Origin: Diadema setosum
Lineage: Eukaryota > Echinodermata > Echinoidea > Diadematoida > Diadematidae
Assembly: GCA_033980235.1 (NCBI GenBank)
Contig: CM067064.1
Coordinates: 6,810,501-6,874,500, forward strand
Direction: 5' to 3'
DNA length: 64,000 nucleotides
Below, piece after piece: positions 20,327-31,999 of the stretch. The stretch's first letter is position 1. Each line of letters starts with the position of its first letter. Below the pieces are notes generated by a model that ran no database searches, had not been told where the DNA came from, and saw only the letters and a program-made list of their open reading frames with translations. Position numbers and translations under genes: made by a program.

Positions 20327-22672
20327 CCCTATCAATAATGTACCCAAGATCTTCAATCAAAGCTCTGTATGTTGAAGGCCCGACATGAAGAAAGACTGCC
20401 ACCTTTAGTTGAGAAAGTAGAAGGCTGCAGCACTCAGCGTGTGAGTCTTTCAAAGCTCAGTTCTGCCCGTGCATGCTCATCCTTCCGCTATGCCCAGTGC
20501 ATGTTTTAGGGCAGCTTGAGTGTCTGTTTATGCTGCTTGTTGTGATATTTGTCCTGCAGAAGTATATGGTGCTTAATTAGAACTTTATCTCACATGAAAG
20601 TTGTGTTGCATGTAAATGTCAGTGATGAAGATGTCTAACATAGCACCTTTTACGATATAATCACTTCCAATAATTATGTGACCAAGACATAGAGCCTGAG
20701 TGTTTTCCAGAAAACATCACCATTTTCTTCTTTTTTTTTCAATGAATATTACCTTCATGATTCTCCATTGTGACAAATCATGGTAGTCATGTTCGTGCTC
20801 ATCCTCCTGAAAGATGAATATACCATGGTAAATATTTAATGTGGGAAATATTCACAAAAATTATATTTTGGCTTCATTCACAAAGCAAGCATTATGCTGA
20901 AGACACAGTACTGATATGAAGAAACCGATTTCTTTGTTATTGTGCACACAGGATGTTGTGTTTGCATGAAAAAATTCATGCAAATCTTTGCAGATTTGAT
21001 GGTCATATTATATAAGTCACTGTTTCTGGGTTGTTTTTTGTTTTTTGTTTTGTAGTAGACTTCTTACAGTGAATTATTGTCCTAAAAATCTTCCATGTGT
21101 CTAGGGTGAGGGACTTTTCTTTCTCAAAAGTGTGTGTTCTTTGTGCACTCATGTTTGTGTTCATAAGGTATTTGGTAGACATTGTTGGGTGTGAAAGTGA
21201 TGTGTTGGTTTTTGGACTCGTTGACCACTCAAAGACTCTATGTCATTTCACTTGGGTGCTTCCGGTGAGTGAACGAAACCAGAACTGTATTTATGTCATT
21301 GCCAAGTGCAGCTGTTAATATTGTGCTTTATGCTAATCTTATAGATTTTACCTGGGTTAAAGTTTGCAAGAAGTGCATAATAAAAGTGCTGAAAATGCAA
21401 CAACATAATGCAAAAAATGGTTGACACCAGTATGTTCCATAATGTGCACAGTGCATTCTTATGGGCATTTTATCACACTGCTAACATCTAATGATGAGAT
21501 ATATAAGCTCTTCAACATTAAATGGAGTTATTATCATCACAGAATGGGTCATAATAATTGCTGAGGGAAAATTGTATTCAGATTTTAACACTAGAAAGCT
21601 TTGAAGCTTTCATGGTATACAGAGTCAGTGTGTGAAATATTTTTAAAAATATGTGTCTTTATTTACATATTCGTATTCATTAACTTGTAGGCCAATTTCT
21701 GAATGATCTTGTTTGTACTTCTTTCTTTGGCCATCTGTCTGTCTGTTTGTTATTCTGCGTCTCCCCTGTCTTTCTCCCTCTTTCTTCTTTTTGCTTAGCT
21801 CTGCAAATTACTGAAAAAAGAACTGTGCGTCTTGAATTAACGATTGTCATCATAAAAGCTTCAGAGGTCGTAGGAGGGTCAGAGGTCACTCTTTTTCACG
21901 ATGCTGCCCCTTCAGTGTGTGATCATGAAATAATATCATGAAGATATTTGCAAATGACATGTATGATATTGGTGGTACTTGCCCAGAGGTTTAATGTATA
22001 ACTTAAAGCAAAATCTATGCTGGTAAATAATTGATCTGAACAGTAATGCTTTTTTTTTTTCATGATGTGATGTGAAGTAAATTGAAGGAGAAAACAAAAG
22101 GACGAATGTCAAGTATCAGTTCAGTGTGTTAAGACAGTTCATCTTACGCTTAATTTCTGTTTAACGATTTTGAGCGACCCATTTTTTTAGAAAGTAGAGA
22201 GTTGATACTATGTAAAAGTTGAAAACATTACATTTGGTAGACTTTATCATGTTGTTTTTGTTTGTTGAGAGCCGTCAACGTTAATTTTGTCCGCCTTGTT
22301 CTTATCTAGCAGAAAATAATTGTGTTAAAGTTTTCCTGTCACAATTTTGACACTGACCGTTTTGTTGGGTGGCGTGGGTTGTGATTTTGAAGGTGTATTG
22401 TTTTCAGACACAACGAGGTTTTTATTACGACTCCTTGGTTTTCTTAGCAGCTACTTTCTGCCACGCTTTGGTGATCATGTAAATTGAGCTTACATGATAG
22501 AGATATATTGAAAAATAAACGCGCTGCGGGTGTTATATTGCGAGATTTGCAAGGTTTTGCGTTGTTCAGTTGCGTGGGTACAGAGTTTTGGGGTGCGGCG
22601 TTTTTGAGTGCAGAGAGGCATTGGGTGTATGGTTCGGAATGATGGGTGTTGTCATTGATAATGGCAATTATG

Positions 22673-22698
22673 ATGCCGCTGCTGCTGCTGTTGCTGCG

Positions 22699-22729
<31 letters not shown>

Positions 22730-22760
22730 ATGGTGATGATGATGATAAGGAGGAGGAGGA
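22673..22760. repeat. (GCT)n/(GAT)n compound microsatellite
   Basis: About fifteen GCT or GCG triplets are followed by GAT and GAG triplets. Frames across it give poly-Ala, poly-Gln or poly-His that carry no other coding signal. Confidence 0.9.
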
Positions 22761-23516
22761 GAGGTTTGTGCTAACACCATGATGTGTATAATTATAATCT
22801 TTGAAAGGACTGTTGAATGGTAAAAGATGAACCAAGAGAGAGGAGAGTCGAGGAGGGAAGCGACACAGGGAGAGTGTAAGGAAGAAAATGATAACAGTCG
22901 TAATGATAGCGGTGAGCTGGAAATTGAGGTTACACTGATGGAGACGAGAGAATAGGAGACAGGGACAGTTGTAAGGAAGAATACAATGAGAATCAGGTAA
23001 AGCTCGGAAGTCGGTGAGAGGGAAAAGATGAACCAGAAATGAGGGAGGACGGGAAAAGGAGGATGTTCGAAGATCATGGAGATAGGAGAGAGAAGTGAAA
23101 AGATTTGGAATTAGGAACGACGTGAAGCGAGAGGAAACGGGAGTCGGGAAGCGATTGAGAACGCCCACTTGGGTCGATCACAGGAAGGGCTCCTCTAGGA
23201 AAGAGCTATGAGAGGGAATCACAATCAGAAATGTAGTCTTGAAAAGCACTCCCGTGGAGGAAGAAATGAAGCAGATATGAAAAAGAAAAAAAAATAGAAA
23301 AAAAATATTATGAAAGAGTAGTGATTCCTGTAAATAATTATATAATGGTGAAGTGATCCTGAAAAAGACCTTTGGGTTGAGGAAGGTAGGAAATAGAAAG
23401 AGGAATAGGAAAGAGGTGAGTCGAGGAAAAGTTAGACTCTAGGATAAGAAAAAGAAGTGAAAGATCGTGAAATCAACTAAGTTCTATAAATCTAGGATGA
23501 GAATAAAATTACCGAG

Positions 23517-23553
23517 ATGATGATGACGATGATGACGATGATGATGATGATGT

Positions 23554-23599
<46 letters not shown>

Positions 23600-23745
23600 A
23601 ATGATGATGAGGAGGAGGAGGATGACGATGGTGATGATGATGAGGATGATGGTGATAATGATGATGGTAGTGGTGGTGATGATGAAAATGATGATGGTGA
23701 TGATTATGATGATGATGGTGGTGGTGATAATGATTACGAGCAGAG
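23517..23745. repeat. (GAT)n microsatellite
   Basis: About 230 bp of GAT/ATG triplets with scattered GGT and GAG variants. It reads as poly-Met in one frame and is not coding. Confidence 0.95.
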
Positions 23746-23960
23746 AGAAGAGAGGGACGAGAATGACTGTGTAGTATAAAATGATGATGTTTACAGAAGG
23801 AAAATAGTTAACACAGCAACGAGGATAGGAAGTTTAATGACAGACGGAAGTTGTCCTCATCGGATTCGGATGCACTTACTATCGCTTCTCTCCTCATCCT
23901 CCTTCCTACAAGAACAAATAAGAGCGGACAAAAACAATCTGAAAGAAAAGAGGGGGAAAG

Positions 23961-24143
23961 TGAATCGAAAATTATTATTGACAAATGTGAAATGTGAAAG
24001 TGAATCGAAATTTATTATTGACAAATGTTATTCTTTGCTATCTATGTATCATTCCTTCAAACATATGTCGAATCTATATTTTTTTCTGTACATTCTGTTG
24101 AAAGAAGTGAAAATAAAACCTTTGAACCTTTGAACCTTTGAAA
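23961..24143 (+). mobile_element. Probable 3' end of a non-LTR retroelement
   Basis: Two 40-bp direct repeats (TGAATCGAAA plus ATTATTGACAAATGT) lead into a tail that ends AATAAAACCTTTGAA followed by repeated CCTTTGAA octamers. Such short tandem tails are typical of CR1/L2-type 3' ends. No reverse transcriptase remnant precedes it, so the class is inferred. Confidence 0.45.
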
Positions 24144-24149
24144 ATAGGA

Positions 24150-25430
24150 GAGGGAGAGAACTCCGGTTGATGACCTGGTATGGATTGAATGAACAAACAG
24201 TAGTGAAGTCCACGCGTGGCATCCTATACTATTTCATTTATAAGATTAAATGTTCGCATGAAGTGGTATCCTAAAGGTGCGTAATTATCAACTCGTGTTC
24301 CTACTAATCTCTGTATTTTGGAGAGCGTCCGGGAAGGAAGGGAGGGGAGGGGCTACAAATCAAAGATGAGGGCTCCTCTTTTGTATCAAACATCCGGTAT
24401 TACATTCCCCTTCTGTTACGTAACCCCGGTACGTCATTCCAGGGAAACGGTAATCGCTGGTACGGAGTAAATTTCGTTCTTGTTCATATACCAGGGAGGT
24501 TCATACATGCTACGGACGCCTTGTGTACATTTCGTTGGTATCGTGTTGGTATCTAACGGAAATAACAAATCAGGTCTTGGGGAGTAGGCCCTACCTCTTT
24601 TTTCCTTTTTTGTTTTGTAAGACTACCCGTTTATTTCACAAGAATTATCTGATGATAACATCTTGTGTCGGAGTCTAAGCCGAGTTTAAATAGTGATATG
24701 GAGAAAAGAAAATTGAGTGTTTATCAAATTACCTTTAATTTTTTCAACAACAACAACAACAAAGGATTTTGGGAAGAAAAAATGAATAGCTTTTGTCTAG
24801 TGCGTAGAACATAATGAGGAGAGTGTCAAGCCATACACGTTATTGCTACCATAACATTCACTATGGGTCGAACAAGAAGGATCTTCAAAATTTAAAAAGT
24901 GTACACGAGCAGTGCTTTAATGCTGCCAGAAAGAACGCAAGTTCTATACATGTCATTCGTGATACCTGCGCTACATTCTTTGAATGATTGTTCTTGCAGA
25001 AACAACAACAACAACAACAACAATGAACGTCACGGCAATGAAGAGAAGTAGGTCAGTGTCATAAAATGATTTAGAGCTGAAACTTTTCAAAGGGGCACCA
25101 TAGATGAAATGTCTCCCTTTCTAGCATTGTTTAATTTAATTTTGCTCCTTTGACTAAAAATAGGTATAGTGAACATGAAGCCGAGTTTGCGTCTTTAATA
25201 GCAAACAAATCGACAAAAAAAAAATACAAATGATTTTCTGCATTTTGTTTTTTAGGAATACTAACTCCCTATATACGAGATCTGCCGCTGCTCTGATTTC
25301 TTTTTTTTTTCTTCTTTTTTGATAAGTATGTTCTCGAAAAGGGACTCCTTTTGAAAGTATTCATTTAGAGATTGCTAGATATTGGTTTGTTTATTTTTGA
25401 TATTGCTCGTTTTTGTTTGTGTTTGCTTGT
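24150..25430. other. Non-coding stretch, nothing recognised
   Basis: AT-rich sequence with small (CAA)n runs near 24745 and 25001. No coding, RNA or transposon signature was found. Confidence 0.5.
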
Positions 25431-25436
25431 TGTTGT

Positions 25437-25497
25437 TAATGTTGTTGTTGTTGCTGCTTGCTGCTGCTGCTGCTGTTGTTGTTGCTGTTGTTGTCTG
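25437..25497. repeat. (TTG)n/(CTG)n microsatellite
   Basis: Mixed TTG and CTG triplets. It reads as poly-Cys, poly-Gln or poly-Leu depending on frame. Confidence 0.9.
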
Positions 25498-25721
25498 CCT
25501 TTGTCTTGGTTTTCCCGTACCATTCTGACCCAAGAAAGAAATCTACGAGGTGGACCACGAACCAGTGGAGATATACGTAATTCTGTACCACTTCTCACCA
25601 CAGCACCCGCGCGGGGAATACTACTAGCCTCTCGGGACCACTAACTCAGAATTCCACGGGCATTTCGTATGATCAGATCGCCTATGGTAACTACAGGGGT
25701 AATGGAATAGACGACACATTT

Positions 25722-25910
25722 CTCATTATAGAAATGATGCACAGGACAGAGTGGATCAGTGAGAATTGGATGCGCGAGTTTAACTTTGGAACTGTTTAAA
25801 CCTACGAACACAGCGAGTGGGTTTTAGACTGTTTCCAAAGTTGAACGAGAGCATCCAGTTCTCATTGATCCACGAAATAGGCCTGTGCATCATTTGTTTA
25901 ATAAAATGAG
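25722..25910. mobile_element. Foldback element, arms about 75 bp
   Basis: AAATGATGCACAGG and GTGGATCAGTGAGAATTGGA in the left arm are complemented by CCAGTTCTCATTGATCCAC and CCTGTGCATCATTTG in the right arm. Inner pairing continues through AACTTTGGAA/TTCCAAAGTT. There is no TTAA or TA target duplication I can be sure of. Confidence 0.7.
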
Positions 25911-27106
25911 CCCGTAAATTTATGAAATACAACCATTTCCCCCATCATGCATCCGGTACACGTATACAACACTATACGAGACTTGATGCCGCATTCGGAT
26001 TTTACCGGACGCATGACTCAGTGTGAATCAGTAAATATCAGTGCATGGCAATTGACCAATCAGATCGCAGAGATTCTAAAGCCCATTCTATAATCTCCTT
26101 TGATGAAAATGATTAAGTGCTCTGGCAGACGCTTTTCTAGGCAGAAAAACAAAAACAACAAACATAAACAAACATAAATGACCACGCCCTGTCTTTATGC
26201 TGGGCATACGGATCACCCTGACTTTTTGTTTTATGACCCACTAAAAAAGATAATAATAGTAATAACCAAAGAGAGAAAAGAGAAATCTTGTTATTTTGTT
26301 TTTGTAGTACATGTACAGATAATTTTGCCTTTGTATTGTTAGTTTGTTTTTCCTTGTCAGTGTGTATGACTCCTAATGTTCCAAAAAAGCTTTTTCATCA
26401 CCATTTATGTAAAGGCGTTAGGAATCTGCTAGAACAATTATTAACACACCCCGTAAAATTTGATAACACCAATTTGTTACCGTCAAACTAAACTGAACAA
26501 AAAACAACTGTCGAATACTAGTATCTCAAAGAGTATGTTAACAAAATACCATCACCTTCCACTGTTCTATCTAAATGTGTGAAGTCAGATACAACGAGGA
26601 CACAATGATATAACCTCTGATAAGAATCTCAAGCGTCAAGGATATATAAATTTTAATTATCCATTCGAAATCACCGGCGAAAACACCAGTGTCTAAGAAC
26701 CATCAATACCTTATTTGTGCTTGAAATATCTCAGACGTCCAAAGAAGAGGATCTCCTTGAAACAAACCAAAGAAAAAAAAAGTATAATGAAATTATACCA
26801 TCTCTATAGATTTAAATCATCAGGAACGTCGACTTTTGCCGACATGCTGTCTTGCGCTGTTATTTTCAGTCACACGTCCATGAAGAGATAGCATAATTGA
26901 AGATGACTAAAACATATGGACCATTTTGATTAACAGGAACAGTGGATATTTTCATTCGCACACGAGCAGAGCCAACAGAGAAGACGGAGCTAGCCTATGT
27001 TACTGTGGAAACAAATTACTGCACTGCAAAGTTGAAAATGTTCGAATTGTCGGTGCGTTCACCCTGCCATTAAAGGCGATAACTACCTTTTTGACGTGGT
27101 TGAAAG

Positions 27107-27170
27107 CACTGGCGTAGCCAGGGGGGGGGGGGGGGGGCGGTGGGGGCGGTCGCCCCCCCCCCCCCCCCTA
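27107..27170. repeat. G17/C16 hairpin at the left end of the element
   Basis: A run of 17 G (27121-27137) and a run of 16 C (27153-27168) are separated by a short CGGTGGGGGCGGTCG-like spacer, immediately inside the TIR. The two runs can pair, or form a G-quadruplex and i-motif. Confidence 0.85.
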
Positions 27171-28054
27171 AGATTTGGACCGGGGATTTGGGAGGCGGAA
27201 AAAAAGAATGCGTGTATACTGTATGCATGCACATGAAGCGGGTCTCCTTTGCAACCTTTCATCAAATAAGATATTTTTTTGAATATTTCACTCAAAGTGT
27301 GCACCAGATCGTTGAATTTCAATTCAAAATATGCAAAATCTCTCGTGCTTGGGAGGGGGTATCCCCCTCCCAAACCCTCCCCCTCTGTGCCTCTTTCCCT
27401 AGCTTAGTACACTTTTTAGATTTACACACACACACACAAAATATGAATAATTCTGAGTGCACAAGACTTATCACTTATATTCCGAAAACTCAAGGTTCCC
27501 TCATGTATAAGGGGAATTTCCCCTTTTAATCTACCCTTTCCTCCCTCAGCCCCCCCCCCCCCCATCAGTTTTTTTTTTTTTTTTTTTTTTTTGTGATTTC
27601 CCGAATGTTGATTCCATCAAATATGCGTATACGAGATATCTCAATTTCAGGCAAAAGCTCCATCGGAAGGGAAGGGTGGAGATAACACTTCTCCCTGATC
27701 GCCCGCCCCTTCCCCCCCCCCCCCCCTTCCGCCATGCATAGAAGTAGACTGTTTAGACGCTTTATTTCAATTCTAAAAACGCAAAAGCTCCGCGAGCGGG
27801 AGGGGGAATTCCCCTTCCCCTAAGCTCTACCTCACTAGACTTTATACATACACACAGATGGTGCACATTCGGAATAAGAGCTAAATTCCGTGATTTTAAC
27901 ACTTCTATGAAAAAGTATTGCACCAATAATTTGCACCAGATCGCTGAATTTCAGGTCTGAAAACGCAAAATCACCTTCGTGTGGGAGGGGATATGCCCCT
28001 ATCTACACCCTCGTGAGCATGCTTTTTCTGTTTGATTGCTGAACTGCAGACAGC

Positions 28055-29690
28055 GTTCATGATATTCAGTGTAAGAATTAATACAAGAAGATTATTTAAA
28101 TGATATACCATTTTATAGGCAAATTGTTCAATAATAATCTACACTAAAATATACTGCAACCTTAAACAAGTGGGACTGTTTCAACTCGTTAAAACACGCA
28201 AAAACATGCATCAAATCGTACCATTTGCAACATCAAAATGCAAAAAGTTCTCACCGTGGGAGGGGGGACACCCCCTCCCACACCCTCCCCTCCCCCCTCT
28301 CTCGCTCCGCTCGCTCGGGTTCAGTCGCGTTCATGATATTCAGTGAAAAGAATTAATATTGAGAAGTGTGTTTAAATTATACCATTTTATAGGCAAATTG
28401 TTCAATAATAATCTACACTAAGATATACTGCTACCTTAAACAAGTAGGACTGTTTCACGTCGATAAAACGAGCAAAAACATGCATCAATTGCACCATTTG
28501 CAACATCAAAATGCAAAAAGTTCTCACCGTGGGAGGGGGGACACCCCCTTCGATTGGGTTCAGTCGCGTTCATGATATTCAGTGAAAAGAATTAACACAA
28601 GAAGCGTATTTAAATTGTACCATTTTATAGGCAAATTGTTCAATAATAATCTACATCAAAATATACTGCTACCTTAAACAAGTGGGACTGTTTCTCGTCG
28701 ATAAAACGCGCAAAAACATGCATCAAATTGCACCATTTACAACATCAAAATGCAAAAAGTTCTTACCGTGGGAGGGGGGACACCCCCCTCCCACACCCTC
28801 CCCTCCCCCCTCGCTCGCTCCGCTCGCTCGGGTTCAGTCGCGTTCATGATATTCAGTGAAAAGAATTAACACAGGAAGTGTATTTTAATTGTACCATTTT
28901 ATAGGCAAATCGTTCAATAATAATCTACATCAAAATACATTGCTACCTTAAACAAGTGAGACTGTTTCTCGTCGATAAAACGCGCAAAAACATGCATCAA
29001 ATTGCACCATTTTCAAAATCAAAATGCAAAAAGTTCTTACCGTGGGAGGGGGGACACCTCCCTCCCACACCCTCCCCTCCCCCCTCTCTCGCTCCGCTCG
29101 CTCGGGTTCAGTCGCGTTCATGATATTCAGTGAAAAGAATGAACACAAGAAGTGTATTTAAATTGTACCATTTGATAGGCAAATTGTTCAATAATAATCT
29201 ACATCAAAATATACTGCAACCTTAAACAAGTGGGACTGTTTCTCGTCGACAAAACGCGCAAAAACATGCATCAAATTGCACCATTTACAACATCAAATTG
29301 CAAAAAGTTCTTACCGTGGGAGGGGGGACACCCCCCTCCCACACCCTCCCCTCGCCCCTCGCTCGCTCCGCTCGCTCGGGTTCAGTCGCGTTCATGATAT
29401 TCAGTGAAAAGAATTAATATTGAGAAGTGTGTTTAAATTATACCATTTTATAGGCAAATTGTTCAATAATAATCTACACTAAAATATACTGCTACCTTAA
29501 ACAAGTAGGACTGTTTCACGTCGATAAAACGAGCAAAAACATGCATCAAATTGCACCATTTGCAACATCAAAATGCAAAAAGTTCTTACCCTGGGAGGGG
29601 GGACACCCCCCTCCCACACCCTCCCCCCCCCCCCCCCCCTCGCTCGCTCCGGTCGCTCGGGCTCGGTCGCTTCGCTCCCTCGCAGACTCA
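28055..29690 (+). repeat. 274-bp tandem satellite array, about six units
   Basis: GTTCATGATATTCAGTG recurs at 28055, 28329, 28568, 28842, 29116 and 29390, giving spacings of 274, 239, 274, 274 and 274 bp. Each unit has an AT-rich half (CAATAATAATCTACA, AACATGCATCAAATTGCACC) and a GC-rich half (GTGGGAGGGGGGACACCCCC, CTCGCTCGCTCCGCTCGCTC). The 239-bp unit lacks about 35 bp of the CCCTCCC/CTCGCTC part. The last unit dissolves into C runs next to the right TIR. Confidence 0.92.
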
Positions 29691-29764
29691 CCGCCCCCCC
29701 CCCCCCTAAGATCAAATCCTGGCTACGCCGTTGGTTGAAAGACTATCATTTTTGCCAATAAACT

Positions 29765-30170
29765 TCAAGACCTAGTCTCCCTTCAATCTTCCTCTTCTGC
29801 CAGACCCCTCCGTTCATCTTCCTCTCTTCAATTACTTCACCGCCCACGTACAAAAACCCCACCCTTTGAAATAAACTCCCTCTTTATGTTCTGAATGCCT
29901 CATCTAGTGAATCATTTAAAATTCTTCTCAAAACTCATCCTTTTAATCAGTTGTATTATTTTTTTCTGGAAGCGCACACAGTCAGTTATTAATTATTATA
30001 TCACTGTATCACATATATTTTTTCTTCAACTTTTCGTTCCTGTTATTTTGGTTTTGCAGTGTCCTTGCGTTATTGTGTTTTCTAGTTTTCCTGTATAAAT
30101 AACACAAGTTCGCTTAGAAACACCAATATAAAGTGAACGTCGTATAAATGCAGTTATCATTATCATTATA
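29765..30170 (+). pseudogene. CR1-like non-LTR reverse transcriptase C-terminus, decayed
   Basis: Reading plus from 29769 gives DLVSLQSSSSARPLRSSSSL and LLHRPRTKT. After a shift comes PTL-stop-NKLPLYVLN, then SESFKILLKTHPF. This is the order of motifs that closes CR1/L2-type RT proteins (R-LRSS...PR-KT...P-LWN-LP...SF K-LK-H-F). The Trp codon is replaced by TGA and the segment between the two blocks is deleted. It ends in a GTATAAATGCAG(TTATCA)n-type 3' tail. It is clearly non-functional and sits 24 bp right of the 27.1-29.7 kb element. Confidence 0.75.
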
Positions 30171-30972
30171 AACTGTACAGAAATTCGACATTCATCTGAA
30201 ACTCAGAGTCTCAATGATTCAGTGACTTTGTCCAACAATTCATGCAATAATTCTATCATATAACAGTGTATGGAAGACTGGCTTAAGGTTCAATTATGCA
30301 GGTATAGAAGTGCCTACAGAAGTGCTATTTCTGGAACCTCTTATGTAATACATTAAAAAAAGTAGAACAGAACAAAGCAACACGAAACAAAAACCAATAG
30401 CAAAACAAACAAATGATCGAATGCTATCAGGGAGGTGAGGGATCTCCCTGATACTATACGTATATGCGCATCTTCAACCACACTGAAAGTACAGTATGAG
30501 CAGGAGCAAGTCCGAAGTGCGGACAGGTGTTTATCGATAACCTTCGTTCCCATTGGTCAAAGAGTAAAAACTGCTCAGCCAATCACAGGGCGTGATAGTG
30601 AGTTGTGCCTCTCATCGGAGTCTCGCACTGTACGGTAGGTGGGATGTCACCGCAGCGAGAGCTTTGGATGACTTTGTCTGGACCGGAAAAAAAAAAATAC
30701 TACGAGACAGAAAATACAAAGCGTAGGCAGCACACAACAGCATTAGGTTCGTGCTCGCACTCCGAGTATCACACCCATGCAGACTACACAGACAATAGCA
30801 CAGGCAGGGCGCTTTTGCGATTGTTTGCTTTCATAATTGTGAAGGCAGTAATTTCTTTATGGGTATTTACAAACAACCAAATGAACATGAAAATGGAACA
30901 AAAGAGGAGCTATGGAAATTGAAATTTTATGTGGACTATACCTCAGAGAATAAGTTAAGCAACAGCGTAACG

Positions 30973-30983
30973 TCTATCTATCC

Positions 30984-31037
<54 letters not shown>

Positions 31038-31038
31038 T
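30973..31038. repeat. (TATC)n microsatellite
   Basis: About sixteen CTAT units with one interruption. Confidence 0.95.
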
Positions 31039-31143
31039 TACGTATGCTTGTGTGTGCACTCACATTACTTACACATTAATTTATAAAGTATGTATGTGAA
31101 TGCATATTACTATCTGGAGACCTTGATTATGGTTTGTTTTAAG

Positions 31144-31990
31144 TTAAAGGGGAAATCCAGTCCAAATATAAGTTAGTCTGATAAGAAAGAGTAAGATATT
31201 ACGGTTTCATTGGTTAAATTTTGATCGAAATCGGGTGAAAATAAGGAAGCTAAGACATTTTGAAGTTTAACTAATTTCTCAAGAAACGGTTCTCGAACGG
31301 TCAATATGAATATGCAAATGGCAAAGTGAGCATGCCATAACCCTCACAACTTGCCATGTAGTTTGTACATAAGATTTTGAAATTGTATAGTTATGCCCCA
31401 GGCTCAAATCCTGGTATATCTAACTGATCACTATTCTGAAGTTATTCAACCATAAATAACATAATGTTTCAGACTTCAATGACAGAAACGTTGAATTTTC
31501 TTCATTTCTTTGTACACGATCATTGGAAAATTGTGAGGATATGACATGGTTAGCTCACTCATTTCCATATTTATATCCACTGTACAAGAACTGTTTTGCA
31601 GAAATTAGCAAAACTTGAAAATGTCATAACATTTTTCTTCCCATTTCAGTCAAATCGTTAGATTGTACTCTTTTTTTATCAGTGAAAATCCATCGGGATT
31701 CGAACCCGAGACCTCCGGATTGCTAGCCCGGTGCTCTACCGACTGAGCTATAGAAAGCCCTAGTTCAGTGTTTGTGCCAGAAACCCTAAATTCTCAATGC
31801 TCGGATGGTCAGAAGCTATAGCAGTGTGTTTGTGTGTGACACACACGTACACACTTGAACCTGGCATAAACGCAAAGGATAATTCAACTTGGGGATAAAA
31901 TATGCGAGGGATCACCAAAGTGATGCAGCTTTTTGAGTATGTAACAAACGCAAACAACTAACTTATATTTGGAATGGATTTCCCCTTTAA
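31144..31990. mobile_element. 847-bp TTAA-flanked TIR element carrying a tRNA-like core
   Basis: Left TTAAAGGGGAAATCCAGTCC plus AAATATAAGTTAG is mirrored at 31956-31990 with one mismatch (CAGT/CATT). TTAA at both ends suggests a piggyBac-type target site. No transposase frame is seen. A tRNA-Ala-like sequence lies inside on the minus strand. A shorter element with similar ends is at 43399-43871. Confidence 0.8.
31683..31757 (-). repeat. tRNA-Ala(AGC)-like pseudogene or SINE head
   Basis: On minus, the D-arm AGCTCAGTCGGTAGAGC, the anticodon arm CCGGG-CTAGCAA-TCCGG (anticodon AGC) and the T-arm TCGGGTTCGAATCCCGA are all intact. The acceptor stem (CTTTCTA against TGGATTT) fails in its three outer pairs. 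Box A and box B are preserved. I read it as a tRNA-derived insertion, not a working tRNA gene. Confidence 0.65.
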
Positions 31991-31999
31991 CACATTTGA

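Larger units (their letters stand above)
17275..22560. other. 3' flank of the transporter gene; probable 3'UTR plus repeats
   Basis: No coding exon is recognised. The sequence after the stop is AT-rich and likely includes the 3'UTR. AATAAA hexamers occur at 21379 and 22514, but which one is used, if either, cannot be told. Small transposons at 17916, 18213, 19051 and 20112 are listed separately. Confidence 0.5.
27097..29741. mobile_element. 2.6-kb TIR element with 10-bp target duplications, filled with a 274-bp satellite
   Basis: TGGTTGAAAG at 27097-27106 is repeated exactly at 29732-29741. Just inside are inverted GGCGTAGCCAGG (27111) and CCTGGCTACGCC (29718). Next to the TIRs are a G17 run and long C runs. 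The interior has no transposase; it consists of diverged repeat units (27240-28030) and then a clean 274-bp tandem array (28055-29690). A target duplication of 9-10 bp is typical of Mutator-like elements, but the superfamily is inference. Insertion of a finished element is the simplest reading of the exact flanking 10-mers. Confidence 0.8.

Noticed and set aside
22652..23168. 141- and 166-residue minus-strand frames
   Set aside because: The C-terminal parts are poly-Gln/His or poly-Ala/Ser from the GCT/GAT microsatellite. The rest is Ser/Phe/Leu-rich reading of purine-rich DNA.
23517..23774. 85-residue poly-Met frame
   Set aside because: Entirely (GAT)n microsatellite.
28055..29690. CRISPR-like array
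   Set aside because: The units are 274 bp and repeated throughout, with no unique spacers, in a eukaryotic genome. This is a satellite.
28948..29715. Open frames of 62-72 residues across the satellite (both strands)
   Set aside because: They recur with the repeat unit, are dominated by Gly/Pro/Arg from G/C-rich DNA, and show no domain.
31683..31757. Functional tRNA-Ala(AGC) gene on minus
   Set aside because: The D, anticodon and T arms are good, but the outer acceptor pairs fail and no terminator T-run follows at the right place. It sits inside a transposable element.
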